Shown: positions 32,324 through 41,709, counted from the stretch's first letter. The stretch: 64,000 bases of DNA from Carnobacterium_A antarcticum (GCF_042658365.1 NZ_JBHSQC010000025.1), one strand, 5' to 3'. Numbers and translations are program-made. Notes: generated by a model not told the origin, from the sequence alone.

Positions 32324-34372
32324 TTAGTTGAAATTGAGGCCTGCTAAGTTATCCACTCCAACCGCTTTTCGCAATTCTTCATAAGCTGGATTGGTTAAGA
32401 AATCCGGTTGGTTGACCAATTCGGAAGCTTCTTGTCTAGCAGCTTCTAGGGCTCCAAAATCGCCAACGATATCGCCTATTTTAAAATCAGGCAATCCTGA
32501 TTGTTTTGAGCCAAACAAGTCTCCTGCACCTCTTAATTCTAAATCCTTTTCGCTTAAGACAAAACCATCTGTCGTTTCAGTCATGATTTTCATCCGTTCC
32601 ATACCCGTTTCACTTTTTGGATTGGCAACCAGAATACAATACGACTCTTTATGACCACGGCCTACACGTCCTCTTAATTGGTGCAGTTGAGATAACCCAA
32701 AACGATCTGCATCATAAATGACCATAGTAGTTGCGTTTGGCACATTGACGCCCACCTCGATCACGGTCGTTGAGACGAGGACATTCAGTTTATTATCTTT
32801 GAAGTCTTGCATAACGGCTTCTTTTTCAGCAGGTTTCATCTTACCATGCAATAACCCTACTTTATAGCGCGATGCATAATAAGCGGTTAATTTTTCATAA
32901 ATATCTGTTGCATTCTTGACGTCTAAACTTTCAGATTCTTCAATCAAAGGGCAAATCACATAAGCTTGCGAACCTTTTTTTAGTTGGTTCTCAATAAATT
33001 CTAACGTATGTTCAAAGTTCTTAGGCCTCGTCCAAGTCGTTTCAATTGGAATTCGACCAGCTGGCAATTCATCAATAATAGAAACATCCATTTCTCCATA
33101 AGTCGTGATGGCTAACGTTCTAGGAATAGGTGTTGCTGTCATAAACAACACATCTGGTTCTTTTCCTTTATCGCGCAATATTTTCCTTTGGTTAACGCCA
33201 AAACGGTGTTGCTCATCCGTGATGACTAAACCCAGTCGAGCAAAGTGAACATCTTCTTGAATCAACGCATGTGTTCCAATAATGACATCCAATTGTCCAT
33301 TAGCTAGTTCTTCCAAAATAACTCTTCGCTCTTTTGTTTTAGTTGAACCGGTCAATAACGCCACTCGGACTTCCAGAGGATCAAATAACTGATCCAAACT
33401 TTCCATATGTTGTTCGGCTAGAATTTCAGTTGGAACCATCAGGGCAGATTGATACCCCGCATTGGCTGCAGCAAATAATGCGATAGCCGCCACGATTGTT
33501 TTGCCGCTCCCTACATCACCTTGTAACAAGCGATGCATATGATTAGGCTGTCTTAAATCTTTGCAAATTTCATTGACTACTCGTTTTTGAGCTGCAGTCA
33601 ACTCAAAAGGCAGCGACTCAATAAAACGGCGCAACGCCTTGACATCATATTTGATTTGCGTGCCTTGTCCAATTAATTTTTGTTTTTTGCGTAAAACTTG
33701 CATTTTAAGTTGGTACAATAAAAATTCTTCAAATACGACTTCTCTTCTAGCCTGCTTTGTCTGTTCTTCTGATGCTGGGAAATGCATGGCATAGATAGCG
33801 GCTTGATGAGAAACCAAACGATATTTTTGTCTCAGAAAATCAGGAATGATCTCTGGAATCAATTCATGATAGTTTCGATAGGCTTCTGTAACTAAATTGA
33901 AAATCGTTTTTTGTTTTATATTTTTATTTGCTCGGTAAATGGATTCAAATTCATTGTCTTGTTCTGATGAACCACCGCCAAGAATTTTGATTCCTGTTAA
34001 ACTTTTTCGTTTTGCGTCCCATTTTCCGAAAACAGCTAACTCTTCTCCTGCAACAATTTTGCTTTTTAAATAAGGTTGGTTAAAAAAAGTAATTGAAATC
34101 ACTGCATGTTCAATTACCAATCGGAAAGAAAGGCGATTTTTTTTAGGGCCAAAACGACTGACTACAGCTTCAGAAACTACATTTCCTTTCAACGTCACCT
34201 TTTCTTGGTCTTCTATTTCCAATAGATTTTTTTCTTGAATATCTTCATAGCGAAATGGATAGTGTGAAAGCAGATCTAGTACAGTAAAAATACCTAATTG
34301 CTGTAAAGCTTCAAGGCGTTTTTCGCCAACATAGGGAAGAATAGAGACAGAATCATCAATTGATTTACTCAT
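32324..34372 (-). CDS. recG: ATP-dependent DNA helicase RecG
   Basis: 682 residues, the usual RecG length. RecG remodels stalled replication forks and branch structures. An N-terminal wedge/OB domain comes first, then helicase motifs: GDVGSGKTIVA (Walker A), ITDEQHRFG (motif II DEQH), FMTATPIPRT and the C-terminal QLRGRVGRG. The ATG at 34372 is chosen over a GTG three codons upstream. The ribosome site is weak (CTGGTG) and lies inside a possible hairpin with the DNA just upstream. Confidence 0.95.
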   Translation of the reverse strand: MSKSIDDSVSILPYVGEKRLEALQQLGIFTVLDLLSHYPFRYEDIQEKNLLEIEDQEKVTLKGNVVSEAVVSRFGPKKNRLSFRLVIEHAVISITFFNQPYLKSKIVAGEELAVFGKWDAKRKSLTGIKILGGGSSEQDNEFESIYRANKNIKQKTIFNLVTEAYRNYHELIPEIIPDFLRQKYRLVSHQAAIYAMHFPASEEQTKQARREVVFEEFLLYQLKMQVLRKKQKLIGQGTQIKYDVKALRRFIESLPFELTAAQKRVVNEICKDLRQPNHMHRLLQGDVGSGKTIVAAIALFAAANAGYQSALMVPTEILAEQHMESLDQLFDPLEVRVALLTGSTKTKERRVILEELANGQLDVIIGTHALIQEDVHFARLGLVITDEQHRFGVNQRKILRDKGKEPDVLFMTATPIPRTLAITTYGEMDVSIIDELPAGRIPIETTWTRPKNFEHTLEFIENQLKKGSQAYVICPLIEESESLDVKNATDIYEKLTAYYASRYKVGLLHGKMKPAEKEAVMQDFKDNKLNVLVSTTVIEVGVNVPNATTMVIYDADRFGLSQLHQLRGRVGRGHKESYCILVANPKSETGMERMKIMTETTDGFVLSEKDLELRGAGDLFGSKQSGLPDFKIGDIVGDFGALEAARQEASELVNQPDFLTNPAYEELRKAVGVDNLAGLNFN

Positions 34373-34380
34373 AATAGACA

Positions 34381-34430
34381 CCAGCTGATCATTATTTAAT
34401 TAGTGAACCTTTTTTTGATCAAGCTGCTGG
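34381..34430 (-). repeat. Inverted repeat upstream of recG
   Basis: CCAGCTGATCA (34381-34391) pairs, with a small bulge, with TGATCAAGCTGCTGG (34416-34430). On the transcript the CCAGCAG arm would cover the CTGGTG ribosome site of recG. Confidence 0.45.
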
Positions 34431-34505
34431 TTATCCCCCCTTTATTCAAATTCCTTATTTAAGCTATCAACGACCTTTTATTTATGTAACGCTAAAGACA
34501 ACTTT

Positions 34506-34562
34506 AAAAATAGGCAAAAATAATTAAATATAATTAAATATTTTTATTATTTCTGCCTATTT
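34506..34562 (-). terminator. Terminator of the asp23-fakA unit
   Basis: AT-rich hairpin with a 9-bp base AAATAGGCA / TGCCTATTT and an inner AATTATTT/AAATAATT stem, followed on the minus strand by TTTTTAAAG. Confidence 0.6.
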
Positions 34563-34578
34563 CAATTTAGTCCATCAT

Positions 34579-36255
34579 TTATTCTACAGACAATAGATAA
34601 GGGTATACTGGTTGTTGTCCTTCGTGAATTTCGACTTCTACGTCTTCATAAAGGCGTTCGATTTCAGCAGAAATCTCTTCTGCTTCATTCATGTCTCCGT
34701 CTTCTCCTAATAAAATCGTAATAATCTCACTATCATCTGAAATCATTGATTTAAGAGTTTCAAGAGTCGCTTCTTTACGGTTTGTTTTAGAAAATTTGAT
34801 TTTACCATCAATAATTCCCATAAAATCGTCTTTTTTAATACTAACGCCATCAATCTCTGTATCCCGAACAGCCGTCGTTATTTGACCGCTGACAACGTTT
34901 TCCAGCTCTGTGCTCATTTCTTTTTTGTTGGTTTCCAAGTCATTCAGCTCATTAAAGGCTAACATTGCTGTCATTCCTTGTGAAACCGTTCTGCTTGGTA
35001 CCACAACAACTGGAACTTCGCTCACTTCAGCCGCTTGTTCAGCAGCCATAAAAATATTTTTGTTATTTGGCAAAACAATTACTTTTTCTGCGTGAATGGA
35101 TTCAATCGCTTTTAAGATATCTTCCGTACTCGGGTTCATGGTTTGTCCGCCACTAATAACATAGTTTGCCCCTAAGCTCTTAAACAAGTTTTGGACTCCT
35201 TCGCCTGCCGCAATTGCAATAACGCCGTAAGGAATTCTTTCAGCAGGTTGAGCCGGTGCTTGAGCATCTTCATTTTCTAAAATCGTTTCATGTTGTACGC
35301 GCATGTTGTCTACTTTGATTTTCATTAATGAACCAAATTCTTGACCATAATTCATGACTTCACCGGGATGTTCAGTGTGGACGTGAACTTTGACGATTTC
35401 ATCGTCAGCCACAACTAGAAGAGAATCTCCAATTTCATTTAAATGATTACGGAAAGTATCGTAGTCAAAATCTTGCTTCACAGTTTCTCCTTCACCGATT
35501 TTAACCATAATTTCTGTACAGTAACCATACTTAATATCTTCTGTCGCAATATGGTGAGAAACACTGCGATGGTGTTCTGCATTAACCATTTCAGTCATTT
35601 CTTGAGGTGACGGTTGATAAACTTCATCTTCACTAATTTTTCCTGATAAAACTTCCAAGAATCCTTCGTAAATAAACAGCAACCCTTGTCCGCCACTATC
35701 AACGACGCCTACTTCTTTTAATACAGGCAATAAATCAGGTGTTTTTGCTAGAGATTTCTTAGCTCCGCGAACGACCGCTTCCATCACTTCAACAACATCA
35801 TCAGTTGTTTTCGCCTTTTTTTCTCCAGCCTTTGCTGATTCACGAGCAACCGTTAAAATAGTTCCTTCAACTGGCTTCATCACTGCTTTATAAGCTGTTT
35901 GTACTCCATTTGTGAAGGCTGCAGCTAAATCTTTTGCTGCTAATGTTTCTTTCCCTTCGATTGCTTTACCAAAACCTCTAAACAATTGCGACAAAATCAC
36001 TCCTGAATTACCACGAGCTCCCATTAACAATCCTTTTGATAATGCTGCAGCTAATTGATCTACTTGTTCTGAAACAGTCGTTTCAACGGCTTTAACTCCA
36101 CTTGCTAAAGATAAATTCATGTTTGTTCCTGTATCTCCATCTGGAACGGGAAAAACATTTAATGAATTGACATATTCCGCATTTGTATCTAGACGCTTGG
36201 CTCCAACAGATACCATTTTACGAAAATGCTTCCCTTCTAACTCTGTAACATTCAC
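34579..36255 (-). CDS. fakA: Fatty acid kinase FakA (DAK2 domain protein)
   Basis: 558 residues. The N-terminal ATP-binding DAK2 domain has NVFPVPDGDTGTNMNLS and LLMGARGNSGVILSQLFRG; a middle domain (VVDSGGQGLL) and a C-terminal EDD-like domain follow. FakA phosphorylates fatty acids bound to a FakB (DegV) protein; the acyl-phosphate then goes to PlsX or PlsY. The start is a GTG at 36255 by alignment with the Bacillus N-terminus and because AGGAGG is 8 bases upstream; codons further upstream contain the ribosome site itself. The gene is known as yloV in Bacillus. Confidence 0.93.
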   Translation of the reverse strand: MNVTELEGKHFRKMVSVGAKRLDTNAEYVNSLNVFPVPDGDTGTNMNLSLASGVKAVETTVSEQVDQLAAALSKGLLMGARGNSGVILSQLFRGFGKAIEGKETLAAKDLAAAFTNGVQTAYKAVMKPVEGTILTVARESAKAGEKKAKTTDDVVEVMEAVVRGAKKSLAKTPDLLPVLKEVGVVDSGGQGLLFIYEGFLEVLSGKISEDEVYQPSPQEMTEMVNAEHHRSVSHHIATEDIKYGYCTEIMVKIGEGETVKQDFDYDTFRNHLNEIGDSLLVVADDEIVKVHVHTEHPGEVMNYGQEFGSLMKIKVDNMRVQHETILENEDAQAPAQPAERIPYGVIAIAAGEGVQNLFKSLGANYVISGGQTMNPSTEDILKAIESIHAEKVIVLPNNKNIFMAAEQAAEVSEVPVVVVPSRTVSQGMTAMLAFNELNDLETNKKEMSTELENVVSGQITTAVRDTEIDGVSIKKDDFMGIIDGKIKFSKTNRKEATLETLKSMISDDSEIITILLGEDGDMNEAEEISAEIERLYEDVEVEIHEGQQPVYPYLLSVE

Positions 36256-36312
36256 CACTATATCCTCCTTCGTCACTCTACTGTTTCAAGTGACTGTGAC
36301 AATTTCATTTTA

Positions 36313-36675
36313 TTAGTCATTTAAGACGCGAACACCTTGTACGTAAACATTTACTGCATTAGCAGATATACCAAGCATTGATTCCAAATTATACTTTACT
36401 TTTTCTTGGACGTTACGGCTTACTTCAGATATTTTTGTTCCATAACTTACGATAATATAGACATCCACTGCCACACCGTTGTCTTCTTGACGAACAACTA
36501 CGCCTCGTGAATAATTTTCTTTTTTAAGTATATCATTTAAATTATCACGAATTTGGTTCTTGCTTGCCATTCCAACAATTCCAAAGATTTCAGTTGCGGC
36601 TCCTCCAACAACTGTCGCAATAACTTCATTTGAAATATCGATTATGCCAAATTGTGTTTTTATTTTAACTGCCAT
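36313..36675 (-). CDS. Asp23/Gls24 family envelope stress protein (YloU-like)
   Basis: 120 residues of the Asp23 family: GIIDISNEVIATVVGGAATEIFGIVGM and a C-terminal VNVYVQGVRVL. Homologues are abundant cell-envelope-associated proteins induced by alkaline or wall stress; YloU precedes fakA in most Firmicutes. GGAGG is 9 bases before the ATG. It forms a two-gene unit with fakA. Confidence 0.93.
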   Translation of the reverse strand: MAVKIKTQFGIIDISNEVIATVVGGAATEIFGIVGMASKNQIRDNLNDILKKENYSRGVVVRQEDNGVAVDVYIIVSYGTKISEVSRNVQEKVKYNLESMLGISANAVNVYVQGVRVLND

Positions 36676-36723
36676 GGTAAAAAATCCTCCTTTTGGCTAG
36701 CCAGCCATGAATTACTACTCCAT

Positions 36724-36734
36724 ATTTTATCATA
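36724..36734 (-). promoter_or_regulatory. Extended -10 region of the asp23-fakA unit
   Basis: Minus-strand TATGATAAAAT gives two overlapping -10 options (TATGAT or TGA-TAAAAT) about 50 bases before the start codon. The -35 element is weak. Confidence 0.4.
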
Positions 36735-36996
36735 GCCAAGAGAATAAGAAAAGGTTAATGACGAAATCTCACGCGTTCTCTCATGCTTTCATTAGTTTTC
36801 TCCTCACTAGGCGACTGCTTTTGAGCATTAATTTGTATTTATGTGAAAACAAGAAGAAATCCCACTTTTGAGTTCAAGGTTTCCAATTGAGCAGCTCTTC
36901 TTCAGATAAACTTAGAAGTTCATTTTGCATGATCATTTTTATCCTGTCGTGTTTTTATTGATCTGCTGTCAAGTAAAATTCCTTGAAAGAAAAACG

Positions 36997-37025
36997 TTGC
37001 ATATCTCCTCTAATTATGATAAATT
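36997..37025 (+). promoter_or_regulatory. rpmB promoter
   Basis: TTGCAT, 17-base spacer ending TGA, TAAATT (extended -10). The leader before rpmB is about 63 bases. Confidence 0.65.
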
Positions 37026-37094
37026 AATTGAGTATGAGTATGAGTGTATAGATTGAAGCCTTGCTTCGAGATATCGGCAAAGGAGGAAAGAATA

Positions 37095-37283
37095 ATGGCT
37101 AAAGTATGTGTCGTAACAGGACGTAAAGCTAAAAGTGGTAATAACCGCTCTCACGCTTTAAACAAAACAAAACGTACATGGGGTGCTAACTTACAAAAAG
37201 TTCGCATTTTAGTTGATGGAACACCTAAAAGAGTTTGGGTTTCTACTCGCGCTCTTAAATCTGGTAAAGTTGAACGCGTTTAA
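37095..37283 (+). CDS. rpmB: 50S ribosomal protein L28
   Basis: 62 residues, standard L28. It starts MAKVCVVTGRKAKSGNNRSH and includes RTWGANLQKVRI. AGGAGGAAAG lies 5 bases ahead. Only the N-terminal segment has a cysteine, so it may be a non-zinc form with one residual cysteine. It is the one plus-strand gene within the minus-strand housekeeping block, with its own promoter and terminator, as in Bacillus. Confidence 0.98.
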   Translation: MAKVCVVTGRKAKSGNNRSHALNKTKRTWGANLQKVRILVDGTPKRVWVSTRALKSGKVERV

Positions 37284-37290
37284 TTTCATG

Positions 37291-37330
37291 AAAAAGTAGC
37301 CTGCCAATCGCAATTGGCAGGCTACTTTTT
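37291..37330. terminator. Bidirectional terminator between rpmB and thiN
   Basis: Perfect 18-bp stem (AAAAAGTAGCCTGCCAAT and its complement) with a four-base loop. It serves both convergent genes. Confidence 0.93.
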
Positions 37331-37337
37331 TGTTTTT

Positions 37338-37985
37338 TTAATCTTTGCTTTGAATAACGGCTACTATACCTGTTTTAAATGAAAAACGAGTCGTATCTGA
37401 CAAAAATTCATTACTTGCTAAAGAAGTAGGACATGCGAAATCAACTTCATTTAGAGGATATTTTGCATCAACTAAAGTTAATTTTTTGACAGGAGTCAGA
37501 CAAATAAAAGCTACGTATTTTTTGTCTTGCTCTTTTTTTATTTCGTAATTTCCTGGAGAAAAGTAAGCAAGGCTGTTTTTGCTGTCTATCAAATGTATTT
37601 TCGAAAGATAAGGTTTGAGATCAGGCTGAAAAACAAGCCAAAGATTATTTAAAAAATGATCCATTCTCCCCCCAGTTGCTCCGTAGATGCTTACTTTTGT
37701 CGGATTGAATTCACTAAAAGCTATCTTCACAGCAATTTCTGTATCGGTCGCATCTTTTTCAGCTTGAAAGGTACGCACATCGCGCACTTTCTGTTTCACT
37801 AATCCTAATTCTTCTTTCGTAATCGAATCAAAATCACCCAAGGCAATCGCGGGTTGAATACCTAAAGCCAATAGTCTGACCGCTCCGCGATCGACACCGA
37901 TCCAAATGAGCTCTTCATTGATTAAACTGCTAATGTCAGGAATGAATGCTTCAGGTCCTCCTACCATAATAGCTATGTGTGTCAT
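37338..37985 (-). CDS. thiN: Thiamine diphosphokinase
   Basis: 215 residues. The enzyme transfers pyrophosphate from ATP to thiamine. Family motifs include WIGVDRGAVRLLALG, AIALGDFDSI, EKDATDTEIAV and IYGATGGRMDHFLNNL. The ATG at 37985 comes one base after the rpe stop codon; an ATG five codons upstream would overlap rpe. This arrangement, rsgA-rpe-thiN, is standard in Firmicutes. Translation probably depends on coupling to rpe since the ribosome site is weak. Confidence 0.94.
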   Translation of the reverse strand: MTHIAIMVGGPEAFIPDISSLINEELIWIGVDRGAVRLLALGIQPAIALGDFDSITKEELGLVKQKVRDVRTFQAEKDATDTEIAVKIAFSEFNPTKVSIYGATGGRMDHFLNNLWLVFQPDLKPYLSKIHLIDSKNSLAYFSPGNYEIKKEQDKKYVAFICLTPVKKLTLVDAKYPLNEVDFACPTSLASNEFLSDTTRFSFKTGIVAVIQSKD

Positions 37986-37986
37986 T

Positions 37987-38637
37987 TTAACGGATCGCAT
38001 CCTTTAAAGCAGCCAATCGTTCATTCGGATGATCGGCGTCATAAATATAAGAGCCTGCCACAAAAACATCTGCCCCTGCGCCTTTGCACAATTCAGCTGT
38101 CTCAGGCACAATTCCACCATCCACTTCAATTTCGTATTGATAATCATTTGCTTTTTTTAATTCATTCAAATCGGTGATTTTCTTCACCGTTTCCTTGATG
38201 AAACTCTGTCCTCCGAAGCCTGGATTCACAGTCATCACCAATACCATTTGCACTTCACTTAAAACAGGAATAATAGCGTCAACGGACGTTCCCGGGTTGA
38301 TCACGACACCTGCTTTAACGCCATTGGCTTTAATCAATTGAATAGCCCGATGAATATGGGGAGTGCTTTCAACATGGACAGTAATAATATCTGCCCCTGC
38401 TTTTGCAAAAGCCTCAATGTAATTTTCTGGGTTTTCAACCATTAAGTGGCAATCCAGCGGCAGTTTAGTAATGGGCCGAATAGCAGCCACAATATTCGGG
38501 CCGAAGGTTAAATTAGGAACAAAACGGCCGTCCATAACGTCTACGTGGATATAATCTGCTCCTCCTGCTTCGACTAATTGGATATCTCTTTCTAAGTTAG
38601 CAAAATCGGCACTCAAAATCGATGGTGAAATTTTCAT
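37987..38637 (-). CDS. rpe: Ribulose-phosphate 3-epimerase
   Basis: 216 residues, a TIM barrel of the pentose phosphate pathway. It starts MKISPSILSADFANLERDI and has VDVMDGRFVPNLTFG, HLMVENPENYI, VMTVNPGFGGQSFI and VDGGIVPETAELC, the metal and phosphate-binding regions. GAGGA lies 8 bases before the ATG at 38637; the longer ORF start five codons upstream is less likely. Confidence 0.97.
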   Translation of the reverse strand: MKISPSILSADFANLERDIQLVEAGGADYIHVDVMDGRFVPNLTFGPNIVAAIRPITKLPLDCHLMVENPENYIEAFAKAGADIITVHVESTPHIHRAIQLIKANGVKAGVVINPGTSVDAIIPVLSEVQMVLVMTVNPGFGGQSFIKETVKKITDLNELKKANDYQYEIEVDGGIVPETAELCKGAGADVFVAGSYIYDADHPNERLAALKDAIR

Positions 38638-38648
38638 AAATTGATTCC

Positions 38649-39548
38649 TCACTTCTCTTTTTTTGTGTATCTTGGTTTTCTATCTTCGATCTCTTCAAGA
38701 AATTGTAAGTAATGTTGGTAACGATAAGCTTGAATTTGACCTTCTGCTACCTCTTTTTGAACTTGGCAACCAGGTTCTTTGCGGTGCATGCATCCTCTAA
38801 AACGACAACGATCTTGTACGTCAACAAATTCCGGAAATAATTCTGGCAACTCAGCTGCTTCGATTTCCAAAAAATCAATTGAACTGAATCCTGGAGTATC
38901 TGCTACAAGTCCGCCATATAAAGGGATCAATTCAACATGTCGCGTTGTGTGTTTGCCGCGTCCAAGAGCAGACGAGATCTCTGCCGTTTCTAAATTTAAT
39001 TCGGGTGCAATTTCGTTTAAAAGTGTTGATTTCCCTGCTCCGGATTGTCCCATAAAAACGGTCAAATGATTAGGAAAATAAGCTGTCAACACTTCTTTTG
39101 CTTGTTCATTCCCCATAACTTCTGGGAGAACAACAGGATATCCGATAGCCTCATACTGTTCTTTTAATGCCACCACTTCTTGAAGCTGTTGTTCGTCTAG
39201 TAAATCAATTTTAGTCAGATAAATCACTGCTTCGATTGCTTTGTCTTCTAACGTCACCAAAAATCGGTCCAGTAAATTGGTTGAGAAGTCTGGTTCTATT
39301 GCTGACATGACAACGACACCTAAATCAACATTGGCTACAGTTGGGCGGACCAATTCATTTTTTCGCGGCAACAGTTCTTTCAAGATGCCTTCCTCTTTAT
39401 TGCCGCTTTCAAATTCAACATAATCTCCCACCATGGGTGTTAACTTGCGTTTCCTAAAATTTCCCCTACCACGTGTTTGATAAGTCTCACCTTCAAAGTA
39501 AACATAATAAAAACCACTTAAAGCTTTTCTGATTTGTCCTTTTGGCAC
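38649..39548 (-). CDS. rsgA: Ribosome small subunit-dependent GTPase RsgA
   Basis: 299 residues. RsgA is a circularly permuted GTPase that matures the 30S subunit. An N-terminal OB domain comes first; then G4 (YLTKIDLL), G1 (GQSGAGKSTLLN), G3 (DTPGFSS) in permuted order; finally a zinc site (CRFRGCMHRKEPGCQV). The true start is GTG at 39548, with AGGAGG 6 bases upstream. The ATG five codons earlier overlaps that ribosome site. Confidence 0.96.
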   Translation of the reverse strand: MPKGQIRKALSGFYYVYFEGETYQTRGRGNFRKRKLTPMVGDYVEFESGNKEEGILKELLPRKNELVRPTVANVDLGVVVMSAIEPDFSTNLLDRFLVTLEDKAIEAVIYLTKIDLLDEQQLQEVVALKEQYEAIGYPVVLPEVMGNEQAKEVLTAYFPNHLTVFMGQSGAGKSTLLNEIAPELNLETAEISSALGRGKHTTRHVELIPLYGGLVADTPGFSSIDFLEIEAAELPELFPEFVDVQDRCRFRGCMHRKEPGCQVQKEVAEGQIQAYRYQHYLQFLEEIEDRKPRYTKKEK

Positions 39549-39578
39549 GCTGCTCCTCCTCATACTGCTTTCATTTCT

Positions 39579-39607
39579 ACTCTACTGAATCATGAAAGAG
39601 ATTGCAA
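39579..39607 (-). promoter_or_regulatory. Promoter of the rsgA-rpe-thiN unit
   Basis: Minus-strand TTGCAA, 17-base spacer, TAGAGT. It lies between the prkC terminator and rsgA. Confidence 0.6.
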
Positions 39608-39635
39608 TAGTTCTATTTCTTTATTTTAGCATCAA

Positions 39636-39673
39636 AAAACCCGAAAGACTAGTTTGCATGTCTTTCGGGTTTT
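39636..39673 (-). terminator. prkC terminator
   Basis: 14-bp stem AAAACCCGAAAGAC / GTCTTTCGGGTTTT, followed by T residues. It separates prkC from rsgA. Confidence 0.85.
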
Positions 39674-39702
39674 AAAAAATATTATGGAGATCTCATCACC
39701 CT

Positions 39703-41709
39703 TTAAGGTGCGACATCTGTTTTTTCTTCAATTGCTTCTCCATCACGGATGATTCGATAACTGCCTTTACTGCCTTCTTTTAAAACAAAAGGCAAATCAA
39801 GTTCAGTATCTTCAGTAATTTCGAATTGTTGGTATACCGTCTCTAATTTATGTTCTTCGTCTTCAATATAAATAGTGATTTCATTTGGCAGGAGTTGTTC
39901 TTCACTACTGCTTTCACTTGCACTATCTTCTGTGCTCTCTGATGATGAAGCCACCGGCTCTTCTACTTTTTTGTATGGTATTTTAACCGTCTTTGTAAAA
40001 GTATTTAGCGGTATTTCTTCTGGCCCTTGTGAAACCACCACCGAAATACTAGCTCCGCTATACAGTACTTCTCCAGCTGCCGGCTCTTGTGAAATAACCT
40101 GACCTTTTGTTACATCATCTGAATATTCACTAGTAATCGTCACATTTAGATTTTTTTCATTAGCATAATCTTGAACACCTTTTTCAGAGTATCCAGACAA
40201 ATCTCTTATTTCAAATCCAGCTTCGCCCGTACTAACAGTGAAAGTCACGGTCGTTTCACTAGGTACAACCTCTTGATCTTTATAAATATCCTGTGAGATA
40301 ATCAGCCCTTCATCAACCGTATCGCTGCTTTCATCGACGCGGTTGATAACAAATTTCTGCTCCCTTAGCTCTGCGCGGACTTCCTCATAGGGTTTTCCGG
40401 TGTAATCCAAAAAAGTTATGGTTTCTTTACCTGAGCTGACCAATAAGTCTACAGAAGAATGTTCCTTGATGCTGGAACCATTCTTAGGATTCGTTTGAAT
40501 TACCAAACCTTCTTCGATCTCATCATCCGCTTCTTCAATAACTTTCCCTAAAACCAATTCATTGGCTGCTAATACTTTGGTAGCCTCTTCTTCTGTCATT
40601 CCTGACAAATCAGGCACTGAAATGTCTTTAGGAGCCGTTAATGCAATTGCGAAAAATGTGCCTAGCCCCAAAATAAGCAAACCAAGCAGTACCAGCCATA
40701 GTACTTTTCGTTTTTTCTTTTTAGGTTTTTGGTCTTTATTCGTTTGATTTGTTGTGTTTTCTTTTCCCGCTGCTTCTTCTCCATCTGGTTTTGGGCTCGT
40801 TACCGGAACGGTGACCGGCTTAATAGGTTCTATCACCTTTGTTTGTTCTATCATGCTTGCTGGAACAAATTTTGGTTCATTGATTCTCTGAGCTGATAAA
40901 GAAGTTGCCAAGTCTGCTGCCATTTCATGGACAGAAGGATAGCGATCTGCGGTTTCTTTAGCAGTCGCTTTTAACACAACATTTTCTAACGCTTGAGGAA
41001 TGCGATGGTCATAGTCTTTTACAGATGGCACGGTTTCTTGAAAGTGTTTCAACGCAATTGAAACTGCTGATTCTCCATCAAATGGCACATTTCCTGTTAA
41101 CAGTTCATAAAGAATAATGCCCAACGAATAAATATCAGATTGATTTGTTGCCATCCCACCACGGGCTTGTTCGGGCGAAAGGTAGTGAACCGAGCCTAAA
41201 AGAGAATTCGTTTGTGTAATGGACGTTTGTGATAAAGCGACTGCAATCCCAAAATCAGTAATCTTCACAACACCTGTCTCGTCGATCAAAATATTTTGCG
41301 GTTTTAAATCCCGATGAATGATTCGATTATGATGGGCATCCGCAACTGCTGAAAGCACTTGACTCATAATATCAATGACTTTTTGATAAGGAATGGGAAA
41401 ATAGTTGTGTATGTATTTTTTTAAATCCATTCCTTTTACATACTCCATTACAATATATTGATTATGGTTTTCTTCGCCAATGTCATAAACACTGACAATA
41501 TTTGGATGAACCAATTCAGTTGCTGCTAAAGCTTCACGTTTGAAACGGCGTATGGTATCTTGATCTTCTCGGAAATCATAGCGCAATACCTTGACGGCTA
41601 CATCCCGGTCAAGGATCAAATCATGTGCTAAGTAAACATGAGCCATCCCACCGCCACCAACAGTACCGATAATTTTATACCGACCATTTAATTTCTTGCC
41701 AATTTCCAT
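39703..41709 (-). CDS. prkC: PASTA-domain serine/threonine protein kinase
   Basis: 668 residues. The cytoplasmic kinase domain (1-~270) has the glycine loop VGGGGMAHVYLA, catalytic HRDLKPQNIL and DFGIA. A single membrane helix near residue 345 (VLWLVLLGLLILGLGTFF) is followed outside by three PASTA domains, a Ser/Glu-rich linker (SSSESTEDSASESSS) and a beta-rich C-terminal domain. Such kinases sense muropeptides and control cell wall and stress responses. The ATG at 41709 is preferred; it overlaps the end of the phosphatase gene, with AAGGAGG upstream. It is co-transcribed with its phosphatase. Confidence 0.96.
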   Translation of the reverse strand: MEIGKKLNGRYKIIGTVGGGGMAHVYLAHDLILDRDVAVKVLRYDFREDQDTIRRFKREALAATELVHPNIVSVYDIGEENHNQYIVMEYVKGMDLKKYIHNYFPIPYQKVIDIMSQVLSAVADAHHNRIIHRDLKPQNILIDETGVVKITDFGIAVALSQTSITQTNSLLGSVHYLSPEQARGGMATNQSDIYSLGIILYELLTGNVPFDGESAVSIALKHFQETVPSVKDYDHRIPQALENVVLKATAKETADRYPSVHEMAADLATSLSAQRINEPKFVPASMIEQTKVIEPIKPVTVPVTSPKPDGEEAAGKENTTNQTNKDQKPKKKKRKVLWLVLLGLLILGLGTFFAIALTAPKDISVPDLSGMTEEEATKVLAANELVLGKVIEEADDEIEEGLVIQTNPKNGSSIKEHSSVDLLVSSGKETITFLDYTGKPYEEVRAELREQKFVINRVDESSDTVDEGLIISQDIYKDQEVVPSETTVTFTVSTGEAGFEIRDLSGYSEKGVQDYANEKNLNVTITSEYSDDVTKGQVISQEPAAGEVLYSGASISVVVSQGPEEIPLNTFTKTVKIPYKKVEEPVASSSESTEDSASESSSEEQLLPNEITIYIEDEEHKLETVYQQFEITEDTELDLPFVLKEGSKGSYRIIRDGEAIEEKTDVAP

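Larger units (their letters stand above)
36676..37094. other. Gene-free stretch between asp23-like gene and rpmB
   Basis: About 420 bases between divergent genes. It contains the extended -10 region of the asp23 unit (near 36724-36734), a possible 20-codon minus-strand ORF (36874-36936), and the rpmB promoter. The rest shows no clear feature. Confidence 0.55.

Noticed and set aside
39900..39960. Low-complexity Ser/Glu repeat in prkC as a possible frameshift or error
   Set aside because: The frame continues into a conserved C-terminal domain; such linkers are common in PASTA kinases of this order.
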